This document shows positions 1 to 10,491 of a DNA stretch of 64,000 nt, in pieces (position 1 is the first letter of the stretch; each line of letters starts with the position of its first letter). The stretch is taken from positions 167,342-231,341 of the forward strand of contig NW_027041860.1 in NCBI RefSeq assembly GCF_033297395.1, given 5' to 3'. The notes below the pieces were generated by a model. It did no database searches and was not told the origin of the DNA. It worked only from the letters and a program-made list of their open reading frames with translations. The DNA comes from Canariomyces notabilis (lineage: Eukaryota > Ascomycota > Sordariomycetes > Sordariales > Chaetomiaceae). A program made the position numbers and the translations under genes.

Positions 1-2439
1 CACAGCCCTCCCTTACATACCCTACATGAGCCCGACATTCGTGTTTTCTGGCTTCCAGGTTGAGGGCGAGGCGGGTTTGCGGGAAAACCCGAACGATGGG
101 ATATTGGGCTAACAAGGCACAAAACGTTGTAATTGTGTCACGAGGAGAATAAGCTTCTCACCGCTAGTCCAGAATGAATCCGCTAAAAGTGGGAGAAAAT
201 AATCCAAGAGAGACGATCAGTGGCTCCGATGAGACGGATCAGGGGAGAAGCATGGTCGCAGGTGGCTCTGACGCCAAACCACCCCCACGCCCAAGACGAC
301 GGCCATCAGCAGCAGATCCAGCAATCCGACAAGCCACAAACCAGCCAGCTGGGCACCTTCTGACAGGCCGTTGTCGATCTGAGAGGCCGTCGACGCCCAA
401 TTGGAAGATCAGCATCATATAAGGACAAACCCCGCAAGTTGGGCCGAATCCAATTCTCACCGACACCGTGCTAAATGCAAGCAGATGAGGTGAGAAGCGG
501 CAACCGCGACAACACGACTCACTTGTAGCGCAGAGAGTCGGACACATCTTACCTCGCGCCCCGCAAAGTACGAGAAGTTTCCGGGTGCTTGCTGAATCAG
601 AATTTTATTCAGGTGGATTCTGGTGGAAGGCGCACCCGGGGCGGCGTGTCAACCCAACCTGAATCGGAGCAGGAAGGCGCAATACCGGTAACAGCAATGA
701 GGGCAGAACTAAGTTCGTTGAGTCTTGAGTCTCTTGACCGCTTTCATTTACCAATGTTACTGACTCCCTCGGGCGTGCAACAGCCACATCTGCTAGTCAA
801 AGGTGACCAAACGGTAGAAAAGGAGAAAGTGGAAATGGGAAAAATGAGAAAAAACAGGGCCATTCCACCAGGACCACTTACCATTCGTTCTCTTCGCCAG
901 GAATCCAGGACAGTGGGGACCCCTTCCCTACCTGGTAGTACTGTACCGGGCATATCACTGCAGGCTACAGTACCCACTGCTTCAATCCTGGGTAAGGTAA
1001 CAATCAGATCCTTTTGGCATCTCAAATTGACTCGATACTAGAAAGGGGTAATTGAGCAAAAGCACATGCTGACTTCATGGGTCCTAGATGTTTCACGGAT
1101 GCTGGTGTCCTGGCTCATCGTCAGTATCAGATAGAAAGAGGTAATGTCGTCACCAGGCCGGGAGCGCTTCATGGGATTATCGAATTAGAGAGCAGCAACA
1201 ATCCGTCTCAACTGAGTTCCCATTCGGAGCCAGTGAGGCTCGAGAACTCGGAGGCCTCCCGTAACATCGTGGCCCCAAACCCCGGCGCCAGGCGGGAAGG
1301 TTACCTACCTACCTTACCTATTATTTTCACTTCTTTCACTCCGTTCTCCGGGATGCGGGGAGGGCTTGAGTGCTGACTCAACCGTCTTGTGCCAGGTAAG
1401 CTGGATTTGACCGCATGAAGTGACTTGGCTTGATATTAAACCCAGTGGTGATCGCCGATTACACTCAAGTACTGGTCCTAACAAAGGCATCCTATCTACT
1501 CACTTATAAGGAGAGCTCACTCGTCAAGAATCACTTGTTATTGGTGCTATGGCTGGCCAAACTTGTCATATGTTAATGACTGAGTTTGACTGCTTGCTAT
1601 GCTCTGAACCATTCAGGATATATATCAAACAAGCGACAAGTTGCACCGTTGCGATCAATGGTACAGAGAAGCGTATCCAGGGTCCAGCCAGAGTTCGACT
1701 GGCGTACAGTACTACCTAAGGTACCATGTACATGGATCATAACACTAAGGTACCTACCTTATGTATGTGACCTCTGCCAGTCGGTCGAGTCATGCCGGGG
1801 TGAAACGCTGCGCGGGATGATGCACCATGAGCCAGCTGTACCTCCCTTAATGTGTAGATATCCCCGCGGAGATGCCATCTTGTCACGCGTCTGTCCGTGT
1901 AACGATTCACCGCGCCGTTGGAAAGATACCCGACAGAAATCGTCCAGTTGAGCTTGTTTCCCCTTGCCCTCGCAGCTGCCGAAATCGGGGTGGCTTGACG
2001 GGTCGCGCGACACCCGGACTCGGAGCGAAACAACAAGATGCCTGCTGCGAATGTGCGAATGTGCCCAATTCACATTATAGAGAGGTGCCTGATATACGTG
2101 TGAAACAAGGGGAAAGAGTCCATCGATGCATGAGAGGACTACAGGCCTCAACACTCAATGGGTGTAATCGGCATCGTGGTCATGATTCAGGTCTGAGCTA
2201 TGGCGAGTATCACCAAGGGTGAAGCGGGACATTACTATAAACGGTCATAAGCTCTGTTAAAGTAACGATATGGGATTTGGACTCCATCACGTTGGCCTGC
2301 TTTATAAAGCCGAGTCTTGCAGAGGTGTCCATAAGCTACCTACATCTATGGTGTAGGTAGTACCTCAGGAAGTCAAGACCCGTAGCTGAATGGACTTTTC
2401 CTGCTTCAACTTCAAGTTTGCCTACATGCCACTTGAGAG
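1..2439. other. Gene-poor intergenic stretch
   Basis: I see no convincing gene. All open frames here are short, lack family resemblance and mostly start at non-ATG codons. The stretch contains several copies of the palindromic motif TACCTAAGGTACC and its halves (for example 1713-1725 and 1741-1763) and a CCTACCTTACCTA run near 1305-1320, which recur in other intergenic parts of the window. Confidence 0.5.
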
Positions 2440-3206
2440 ATGATCACAATCGATGTAAGCATATATGTTCAGAAGGTAGTAAACCTATATCCTTCTTCGC
2501 CCTCCCAGTGGCTGAATGGGTTTGTAAGTCAAGTCCACCTTCCTACTTTCACCCCCCCACCGGGTAGGATAGTAGTGTGGCAAGGATCTGAACCGGCAAA
2601 CCTAGAGGCTCCCAGTTCGAATCATCCTCCCTCGCTTCATGAGTGTCCCAAGAGCGACGCAAAGATCAATGCCAAGGGCAAGGCCGACTACCTGACCCGA
2701 TCCGGCTTATACCGCGTCTTCAATGACGCGCTAAACAACAAAAAAGACGAGGAGCCCAAATTTGACTCTTGGATTGGGGCGATGGTCGCCCAAAACTTCT
2801 CGGTAGAGGAGTTACACCCAGGATGAAGGAGAAATTTGAGGCATGGATCTCCGCGGGCGGCCAAGCCCCTATTCACGAGGTGGAAGGATGGAGGCATGTG
2901 GCCCATCAAATGGGCTTTGAAGTCAAGGGAAGGGAGCGTCGCCCTTCAGACGAGGTACGCTTCTGGAGAGACATTGATGCCCATGTTATCCCGGAGGTAA
3001 TTAAGGAAGCGAAGTCGAGACCTGTTGCGAAAAGAAAACGGCAAAACCAACGAGTTTCGGCCGTGAAAACTGCCGCCGCCAATAATACTAGTGGCGCGAC
3101 AGCGAGGCTGCTTTTGACTGCTACCATACACGAGTCGACAGTTCTACTGGAATTCGCAACCGCAACGACTCCGAGTCACCAGGCGTATAACGTTACTTTA
3201 AAGTAA
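2440..3206 (+). pseudogene. Possible broken hypothetical gene
   Basis: Two overlapping plus-strand frames carry coding-like text. The first (to 2826) reads ALNNKKDEEPKFDSWIGAMV and stops just after NFSVEELHPG. The second (from about 2823) continues with MKEKFEAWISAGGQAP, charged helix-like sequence and a basic KRKRQNQR stretch, then stops at 3206. No intron of normal size joins them, so a frameshift or a decayed gene is the simplest reading. I do not recognise the family. It could also be two chance frames; local base composition changes at about 2650, where the coding-like part begins. Confidence 0.25.
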
Positions 3207-3630
3207 AGGGGAGGAATAATATAAGACTCCGAGTAGAACCAAAGGCCAAGGGAAGACATTGAAAAGAAGATTCAATTAACCAGCAATAAGCCCGCCAGCA
3301 GCTGAGCAGCCCAAACCAACACCGCCCCGGACTCCTATGATATTCAGCAGGATATGAACATACCCAAGTCCCTTGAATCGCTCAGATAACCGCTCCCGTC
3401 CGTGGCGTCCCTCGTAGCGTCCCTAAATAATCTGCGTAAAAGACCCAAAGCGCTGGCAAAGCAACCCCACTCACTCCCAGTCCTCAAAGAAGAAAGCCAT
3501 CATACCTATGAAACAGAGCAAGAGCAAATAGGACTAAAAATGGAGACTCGCCTCAGACCTGCTCTGCGTCTGTCGTGCCCCAGGAATACTAATAAGACCC
3601 GATGGACTGCCTTAGAGAATCTATAAAACC
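3207..3630. other. Intergenic, downstream of Swc3
   Basis: No gene seen. It probably contains the 3' untranslated region of the minus-strand Swc3 gene that ends at 3631. Confidence 0.5.
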
Positions 3631-6019
3631 TCATGCCTCGGCCTCCTTGCGACTTATCGACTTGATGAACCCCTGGTACTGGGTATCTTCATCCATCGCC
3701 GGCGCTAACTTGCCATAGGTCCCCGTTTTCGACCTTGGCGGCAAATCCCTCATCTCGGGTTTCGGCAGTGGCTTCGTCTTCCACAGCACCCCGGGCTGCT
3801 GGAAAGGTTTCTCTTGCTGCTGCTGCTGTTGCTCAATCGGCGTTCCATCCTCAGCTCCCTTTACGGATGCCCCATTGACCTCCTTTTCTTTATCCTTTTC
3901 TTTTTCCTTGCCCGTATCCTTATCGTCCTCGTGCCCCGTCGCCGACGCCTCACTCCTGGGCAACCTCATTGCGAGGAGGACATACTCTGCCCGTGTCATT
4001 TTGCTCATGACATCGTCCATGTAGCGAAGCACCTCTTCGCGCGGCGCCACCACCCGCGCGAGGTGCTCTAGGTGCCGGCCCGTGTGGGTGAACAGTCTTA
4101 TCGTCACCGGCTGATAGTAATCCAGCTCAGGGTCTGCCATTGGGTACTCGGCCTTGCTCCCCTTGCGCACGAGCAAAAAGGACGCTATTACCTGCTGGCC
4201 CGAAGCGACGGGCACGTATTCAAGCAGGCTGAATTTGGGGAACAGGTACCTGTCGCCTGTCCCGCCGGCGAACTCCAAGACGATGGCTGAAATGTCTGGT
4301 TTCGCCGGCGGCGGCGGTGGTCCTTTGGAGCGGAGGGCCTGTTGTGGCGGAGGTTGCTGTTGCTGCTGGGCGGTTGATGGTGATGAAGGGATTGCCTGGC
4401 CATTGGGGGTGTTGTTGGGTTTGAAAGGTGCTGGCGAGGCAGTAGCCGGCACCTGTGTTGGCGTCTGTGTCTGTTGTTGGGGCTGCTCCCTGTCTCTGAC
4501 GATGTTGGCTCGCAAGCGCTCTAAGATAGCCTGGAGGTCTGTAGCATCGGAGAAATGTGGCTTGTTCTCGGCAATGCGCCGAACCATATCGCGCGTGCGG
4601 AGGTCGTCAAGCGCTGTCTTGACCAGCATGACGACCAAAGGATCGCTGCCTGCCGGGGGTTGCAGATTGGCCGAAGTCTGTTTCGGGTTCGACGATAAAA
4701 CAATATCTAGGATGGTACGGACCTCGTCCGCAAAGTACCGCACAGTCCTTCCGTCAACCAGAAGCCTGTCGGCAGACGGACCTGCTGTGCTTCCCTTCCT
4801 CTTGCTTTCGGCGGTGATAGCGTCGATAATTGCTTGAAACCGCTCGAGTTCATGTTTCGCTGCCTCTCCCTGTGCCACGCGCTTCATCAGGTCTCGTAAT
4901 TGCGGATCCATTCCAGCTTTCTCCGCCAGTGTGAGTATGATAGGGTCAGTGCCCGGTGCCGGCTTTCCTGGTGCATTTGCAGGGGGCGCTGTCGGTGCGC
5001 CATTCATTGGGGGATGGCTAAATGTCGCGGCAGGTTTTGTAGGAGCTGGGGCTGACAGAACTGTTGCCCCAGACAGGCCAGTGGTGCTCGGGGAGGGTAT
5101 CGGGCGTGATGGCTGGGGTTGGGGGACGGGACCTTGGGGGACCAGTGGCGTGACGGGTGACAGGACTGACTCCATTCCCCGAGGCGAGGCAACTGGCGGC
5201 CTCGACACCGGAGCAGGAAGTGTTGGGGTTGACCGTGTCAGGTCAGGTGTGGGCTGCCCAACGGCGAGCTGTGCGGTACGTAAGGTCGGTGTCTGAGTCG
5301 GAGTATGTGATTGTACCGGAGTTAGGGGTTTGGTCTCGGTTAGTGGCTGAGACTGAGTCTGCGGCTGGGGCGGTGCCGGAGCTGGGGTCGCCGACCCGCT
5401 AGGGGTTATGGGTTTTGGGGTAGACGGGGGAGGCATAACTCCGTTGGGAGGCCCGTACTGTATTATGGGTCGTTCGCTCGCTGGGGGGGCTGGCGGCGGA
5501 GGTTTCGGATCTTTTACTGCGAACATGGTTGCCTCGAAGACATGCGGCTCGACAGTGATCGTCACCTGGCCAAGCTTTGTCATGCTTTCCTTTGGTGGGT
5601 TGTTTGGCTCTTCGTGCACAACGCCCTTCCTCTTTGTGGGCTTTGACCAGTACTTCTCAAATATTCCCTCGCTGGTCCATTTCTGACGCGACCTCGAAAG
5701 TGACTCAGCTAAGACGCCGCTGCGGACTGTTAGTTATTGCGGTGTCGCACTCGATACGGAGCGAAATATACCTTTCTGTTACGCTCTGGTAGTCTTTGTT
5801 TGAGAGATCGTCTGGTTGGGGCGAATCAACCGTCGGCAGGGGCTTGCCGGCCGTGATAGACTTGGGTAGAGGAGCAGGAGGCTCCTCGACTGGAGTGGGC
5901 TCCGGTTCAGGGGCGGATGCCGGGGTTGCTGATCTCTGCGGAGGCGTAGTGTTCCTCCTCTTCGCTGCCTGTTCAACCCGAGCGGCAGCGCGTGCGGGCA
6001 ATTTCCTTTTTTTCTCCAT
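3631..6019 (-). CDS. SWC3: SWR1-complex protein 3 (Swc3)-like chromatin remodelling subunit
   Basis: Probable non-catalytic subunit of the nuclear SWR1 remodeller, which exchanges H2A for H2A.Z. Two exons: 6019-5772 and 5719-3631. The 52-nt intron (5720-5771) has a GTATAT donor, AATAACTAAC branch and CGCAG acceptor; removing it gives 778 aa. The N-terminus (MEKKRKLPARAAARVEQ) is basic. The diagnostic block spans the splice junction from about residue 83: SGVLAESLSRSRQKWTSEGI followed by FEKYWSKPTKRKG, the conserved Swc3 signature. Then come a long Pro/Gln-rich linker (about 110-330), a poly-Gln/Pro stretch, a conserved region near 470-620 (QPVTIRLFTHTGRHLEHLAR) and an acidic/Lys-rich tail. 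The long open frames on the opposite strand are shadows of this low-complexity sequence. It is divergent from the hydrolase at 7043. Confidence 0.85.
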
Positions 6020-7042
6020 GGCAGCAGCCGGCTGGAGAAGATATGCGAAGCATGCGATGGATCGTCATACACTCATCGGCGTCGAAAAAGCGTTTTCTGA
6101 AGGATTAACTTTATACCTAGCGGCCAATCGCGGCAGTATAGAATAGCGGGAGCAAAGAAGGCAATGGGGTTCACAAAGGAGCGGTGGGTGCAAGAAGCCG
6201 CTGTCGACCTCGAGACGTGTCGCGAGCAAGATGCAGTTGCAGCTGGGAAAGACGGACGGGGCGCCAGAAGAAAATGCAGGCTTCGAGCCAATCGACACGG
6301 CGAGGCGGCAAATGCCGCTGATGCTGACTGGTCAAAATGATTGGTAGGCATGGTTTTCAGGCGGTGGTTACTGGTTAGTGGTTACCTAAGGTCCCTCTTA
6401 CCTACAGAGCACTAACGCTTACACCTGACGCTGAAGCGATACATCACCAAGGATAGTCGCATCGCAGCTCTCTTCGCTGGGGGATGTCATGGTCCTCCAT
6501 GTTTAGTCTCTCATTCAAGTCACAGAATCCGTTGCAATGCCCGAGACCTTGACGTTATGCCGGATATTCCTTCGTTGATGCAAGGATGCTTGGGAGCTCC
6601 GAGCTGGTACTCCAAGTTGCCCGTCTCGTCTGACGTAGGGTGCCAGAGTGGGCCAAAAGCACCATTGATGAATCGTGCTGTTGGCCGGAGGTAATTGACA
6701 TCGAATGGAACTCAGTCAACGTTAAAAAACATCTAACATCAGTCTGCCATCTTAGCGACTCTGGGCTCTGTGTCGCTACCTTATCACACCTCATCTACTA
6801 TACTTGAGCTGGGCTGCATGATGGCCGCGGCCTTAATCCGCTCCTTGATTGTATGTCGCACCTGCCGACTGTGATTTTTCCAAGACTTTCCAGCAGGTCG
6901 ACCGCGGTTTTTGACCGCGGCTCAGGGTACCGTTTCCGAGGTGAGAAGGTCCCGTCATAGAGAAACGGCAGGACTCCTACCGAGAAACATCATCAGACCC
7001 CCCATGTCGAAGTCTTCAGCCCGCCATCGCCAGCCATCTACC
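6020..7042. other. Divergent intergenic region between Swc3 and alpha/beta-hydrolase
   Basis: This should hold both promoters. An upstream in-frame ATG for the hydrolase lies at 7004. TACCTAAGGT-type motifs occur around 6385-6405. No further gene is supported; ORFs at 6065-6351 (-) and 6555-6794 (-) have no family resemblance. Confidence 0.5.
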
Positions 7043-8556
7043 ATGGCAAATCCGCTGCCATTTCTCTCTATTGCCCTCGTCTTCGGTGTGCCCCTGGTCC
7101 TCTACATTATTTTCCTTTGCCTCAGCGCGATTCCCTTCTTCCAGCGCAAGTAAGCTGCCCTTTGCATATGAATACGCCCGAAATCGATGCTAATCCGTCT
7201 CTGCTTGACACAAGTTTCCTGTACGCTCACAGAGTCAACACATTGTGGTGGGCGAATATCGACGAACCCGAGCAATGGGGTTTTGCAAGTAAGTCACAAT
7301 CACTTGGCGATTCATAGATCCAGGGTTCAGGCGGCCGACAACCCTACAAAAGAAAACCAAGTCACTCCATTCTCCATCACCACCGCCGACAACCAGACCC
7401 TCTACGCCTGGCACATCCTGCCACTGCCCCTTTACGCCCAACACGAGGCCGAGCTCTCATCCCGACCTGCCGGCTTTGCCCATGACATCACCGAGACCAG
7501 AAACTTCCGCCTGCTCCGTGATGACCCTACCTCCAAGTTGGTCATATCTTGTAAGCAGCATCCCTTTTATCCCTTTTTCACTACCCTATCTCACCCTTCT
7601 TCCTTCCGTCTGTCTAGTCCATGGAAACGCAGGGCACATAGCCCAGGGCGTGCGCCCGCAGCACTACCTCTCCCTGACCTCTCACACGCCGTACCACCTC
7701 CTGACGGTCGACTACCGCGGGTTTGGACGGAGCACGGGCAGCCCGACGGAGCACGGCCTGATCCTGGACGCGGCGGCCGTCATCAACTGGGCGGTGCACA
7801 CGGCCGGGGTGGCGCCCTCGCGCATCGTGCTGGTCGGCCAGTCCCTCGGCACGGCCGTGGCCTGTGGCGCCGCCGAGCTCTTTACCCTGCAGGAGGGCGT
7901 TGACTTTGCCGGTATCGTCCTGGTCGCCGGTTTCAGTACCCTGCCCAAGATGCTCAGCGGCTACGCCATTGCCGGGTGGCTGCCGGTTCTGCGCCCGCTG
8001 ACCTACTGGCCGTGGTTGCTTGACAAGATTGTGGGCAGGGTGGTGGATAAATGTGGGTGTTTGCCTTTGCCGCTTTGGGTTTTGCGCGCGGCGCAAAAGG
8101 CAAAATCGGGATGCTGTTGCTGATACCTTTTCGGCAGGGGAGAGCGCCGAGAGATTAGCAGCGGTCGTGAAAAGGGTTAAGGAGAGGGGAGGGAGGCTGA
8201 GATTAAGCTTGGTGCACGCGAGGAATGATTGGGATATTCCCAGCCACGAAGACGACCTGTTGTTCAGGGCGGCTGTTAGCGGGCTTGTTTCTCGTGAGAT
8301 GGACGCCGATGACTTCAAGGCGGCGAAGGCTGCTAGGACGGTAGTGAGGGGGAAGGATTCGTTCGTCACTATTTGGAGGGAAGCAAACGTGGTTGTGAGG
8401 CAAGAGCTTTTCCCGTATGGAGGTGAGTTTGGCTGCCAAAATGGTATCTGTGCGACGTGAACTAACTCAATAGGGCACAATTCTGTTCTGTATTATGCCC
8501 CTGTGGCGCTTGCCGTCATGAGGTCGTTTGGTGTCGTTGACGGGGCCGCCTCGTGA
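7043..8556 (+). CDS. Membrane-anchored alpha/beta-hydrolase, ABHD12/Bem46-like
   Basis: Serine hydrolase of the ABHD12/13-Bem46 type, probably anchored in an endomembrane by an N-terminal helix (PLPFLSIALVFGVPLVLYII, residues 4-23). Six exons: 7043-7149, 7215-7288, 7353-7550, 7618-8052, 8138-8422, 8474-8556, giving 393 aa; all junctions keep frame. The oxyanion-hole motif HGNAG is at 128-132, the nucleophile elbow GQSLG at 200-204 (Ser202), a probable acid in HARNDWDIP (302/304) and the catalytic His in YGGHNSV (His368), so the triad looks intact. The start at 7043 has a good context (ACCATGG); an in-frame ATG at 7004 would add 13 residues. Family members act on lipids, but the substrate cannot be told from sequence. 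Confidence 0.85.
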
Positions 8557-8873
8557 TGGAAGCAACGCGAGGCTTGTCGATAAGGCCTCTACGTTTCGGC
8601 CACCCTGCCGAGGAGCAATCACTTCCGTCAAGGTAAGAAAGTCACGGCATGTGGAGCTAAGCTTCGGTCCTTACTGATATCTACTGACTTCAGGCGACGA
8701 TGACCGAAACTGGAGAAATGAAGCAATGAACCGATTATCCTACGAAAGTGTCATGAACTGTTTAAGATGATAGAAAAAGGCAGAAAAGCCCTTCAGAAGA
8801 TCCTCGGTCAGCGGTCGATGCATGCACCGCCGGGCTCGAGCCCTTATCCCAGGTCAAACGCCCCGTGCCAACC
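8557..8873. other. Convergent intergenic region
   Basis: It separates the ends of the plus-strand hydrolase and the minus-strand membrane protein gene. It should contain both 3' UTRs; nothing else seen. Confidence 0.5.
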
Positions 8874-10052
8874 CTAGTATTCATCCGCTCCCCAGCCGAA
8901 TTGCCGGTTAATAGCAGTCATCGCGTTGATACCTTCCCTGAGAAACCTCGGGGCGCCCTCCAAAGCATTAGCAAAGGGTGTTTCGGGGCTGGTCTGAGAA
9001 GCTATGAGATCCTCTTGGCCCAGGGTGCCTTGGCGCTTATCCAGGATAGCACGACTGATAGCCCGGCCCCAGATGTTATATATATAACCTTCGGACATGC
9101 TGACGTAGCGCTTGTCACCGTTTTCTTCTGGGAGCGAAAAGGGCCACTCGGCAACGGCCACCTCGAACACCTTTGTCCGGAAGAAGAGGAACGGCCAGGT
9201 GAAAAGCCACAGGAAGGTGAGGTAGCAGAGCCACACGATCCACGGTGTAAGGCGCCATCTGTTGACTTTGCAGTCGTTGTATACAAAGACGTACTCGTCC
9301 TTGACCGGAAATGTGATCTCGGAACGACCGCGGTAGTTGGTGCTGCGCACTAGGGCCTCAAGGTTTCGCTTCAGAAGTTCCTCGTCGAAACCAAGAACCT
9401 TGCGACGAAGCACGAAACATTTGAGACTAGAGTGGCTGGCGTAGTATCGGTGGCACCATTCTTGGAGCGTCGGCTTGCTGTCACTGATTTCGATGTCCTG
9501 TTTCGACCCAGGGGCCCGTTTTCGCAGAATAGTGCCACGCCGCACCTTCTCACTGTTCTCAACGGTGCGCAACTGCCTCCAAGACGTAGCCCTCGTGGCA
9601 TCCGAGAAGAGGTATGGAGTCAGATCGACGGACACATCGAAATCGGTGACGGTCTCCGTCTTTGTCTTCCCATTCTCCTTGATCCGCTGTTGGTGTGTTC
9701 CCACGATGCGGACCAAGGGCCGGGGCGGCTTGCTCGCAGACTCTTCAAGTTGCGCTAGTAAAACCTTTGGGTCTCCGTTTATGGTTGGGGCAAGGAAGAA
9801 TTCGTTGCCCGTGTTGGCATCTACTTGGCGGTCGAAGTAAGTCTCGATGTGCTGCACAGTGTTTGGCAACAACGGCGCGTGGCTGTCTTCCTGCTCAATG
9901 TCCGAATAGAGAGGCGGCAGGTCATCAGATGGCAGTTCTGGCACATCATGGTCCAGAGCCCGGTCACCAGGCTGAGTATGAAGTGACAAGACATCAGCGT
10001 CGGCGCTACCTCCGGCAAGGCCGGGAAGCGAAGGGGGATCGGGCTTTCCCAT
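8874..10052 (-). CDS. Conserved fungal membrane protein of unknown function
   Basis: Intronless, 392 aa, ATG at 10052 in good context (CCACCATGG). The first 130 residues are hydrophilic and acidic (PSDDLPPLYSDIEQEDSHAP). A middle domain has basic and aromatic patches (LQEWCHRYYASHSSLKCF, TNYRGRSEITFPVKDEYVFV). A strongly hydrophobic segment near 268-290 (WIVWLCYLTFLWLFTWPFLF) is probably one hairpin or a long single transmembrane helix. The C-terminal part contains YIYNIWGRAISRAIL and INRQFGWGADEY. I recognise this as the style of a conserved filamentous-ascomycete hypothetical, but not as a named family, and no enzyme motif is visible. It is divergent from the glycosyltransferase at 10492. 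Confidence 0.75.
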   Translation of the reverse strand: MGKPDPPSLPGLAGGSADADVLSLHTQPGDRALDHDVPELPSDDLPPLYSDIEQEDSHAPLLPNTVQHIETYFDRQVDANTGNEFFLAPTINGDPKVLLAQLEESASKPPRPLVRIVGTHQQRIKENGKTKTETVTDFDVSVDLTPYLFSDATRATSWRQLRTVENSEKVRRGTILRKRAPGSKQDIEISDSKPTLQEWCHRYYASHSSLKCFVLRRKVLGFDEELLKRNLEALVRSTNYRGRSEITFPVKDEYVFVYNDCKVNRWRLTPWIVWLCYLTFLWLFTWPFLFFRTKVFEVAVAEWPFSLPEENGDKRYVSMSEGYIYNIWGRAISRAILDKRQGTLGQEDLIASQTSPETPFANALEGAPRFLREGINAMTAINRQFGWGADEY

Positions 10053-10491
10053 GGTGGCTAAGAAGGCGGAGGAGATCTGAGATCATTCAAGGATTACGGT
10101 CAAGGCAGCCTGAACCAAAGAGAGAGAAAACGTCCAACCGCTGCAAGGAATGGTTTTATGAGGGAGCGAGCTTACAAAAAGGACGAAAGAGAGAGTCTGA
10201 AGAAATGAGACGGGTGCACTGTAGGGATGAGACGCCGTCAGGGGTTCAAGGCTCGCAAGGCAACAGTGGCGCAGCGGGTGGGGGCTTCTGAAGCTGAGCT
10301 GCAGTGTCCTTGTGCTTCGCCAATCACAACTTCTTTGGAGTCTGGATCTTATCATCTTGCGAATCGGCATTCTAACCGTTCCAGGACAAGTCCAGAGGCT
10401 CATTGGCATCCATTATACCTCATGTGGCTTCAACAACAAGGTTGGACATACTGTTTTAGTAGTCCTTTGACAGCGGAGTGTCGGCGACGCG
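10053..10491. other. Divergent promoter region
   Basis: Short shared upstream region of the membrane protein (minus) and the PGAP4-like gene (plus). No additional gene supported. Confidence 0.5.

Noticed and set aside
2500..2626. Possible intron-containing tRNA (TGGCTGAATGGG A-box-like, AGTTCGAATC B-box-like)
   Set aside because: The T-stem does not pair (CCCAG against CATCC) and no acceptor stem can be formed, so only chance similarity to the boxes remains.
4154..4837. 227-codon plus-strand ORF
   Set aside because: Antisense of the Pro/Gln-rich part of Swc3; low-complexity codons keep the opposite frame open.
8865..10291. Several plus-strand ORFs over 8.9-10.3 kb
   Set aside because: They overlap the intronless minus-strand membrane protein gene, whose frame has coherent domains and a good start.
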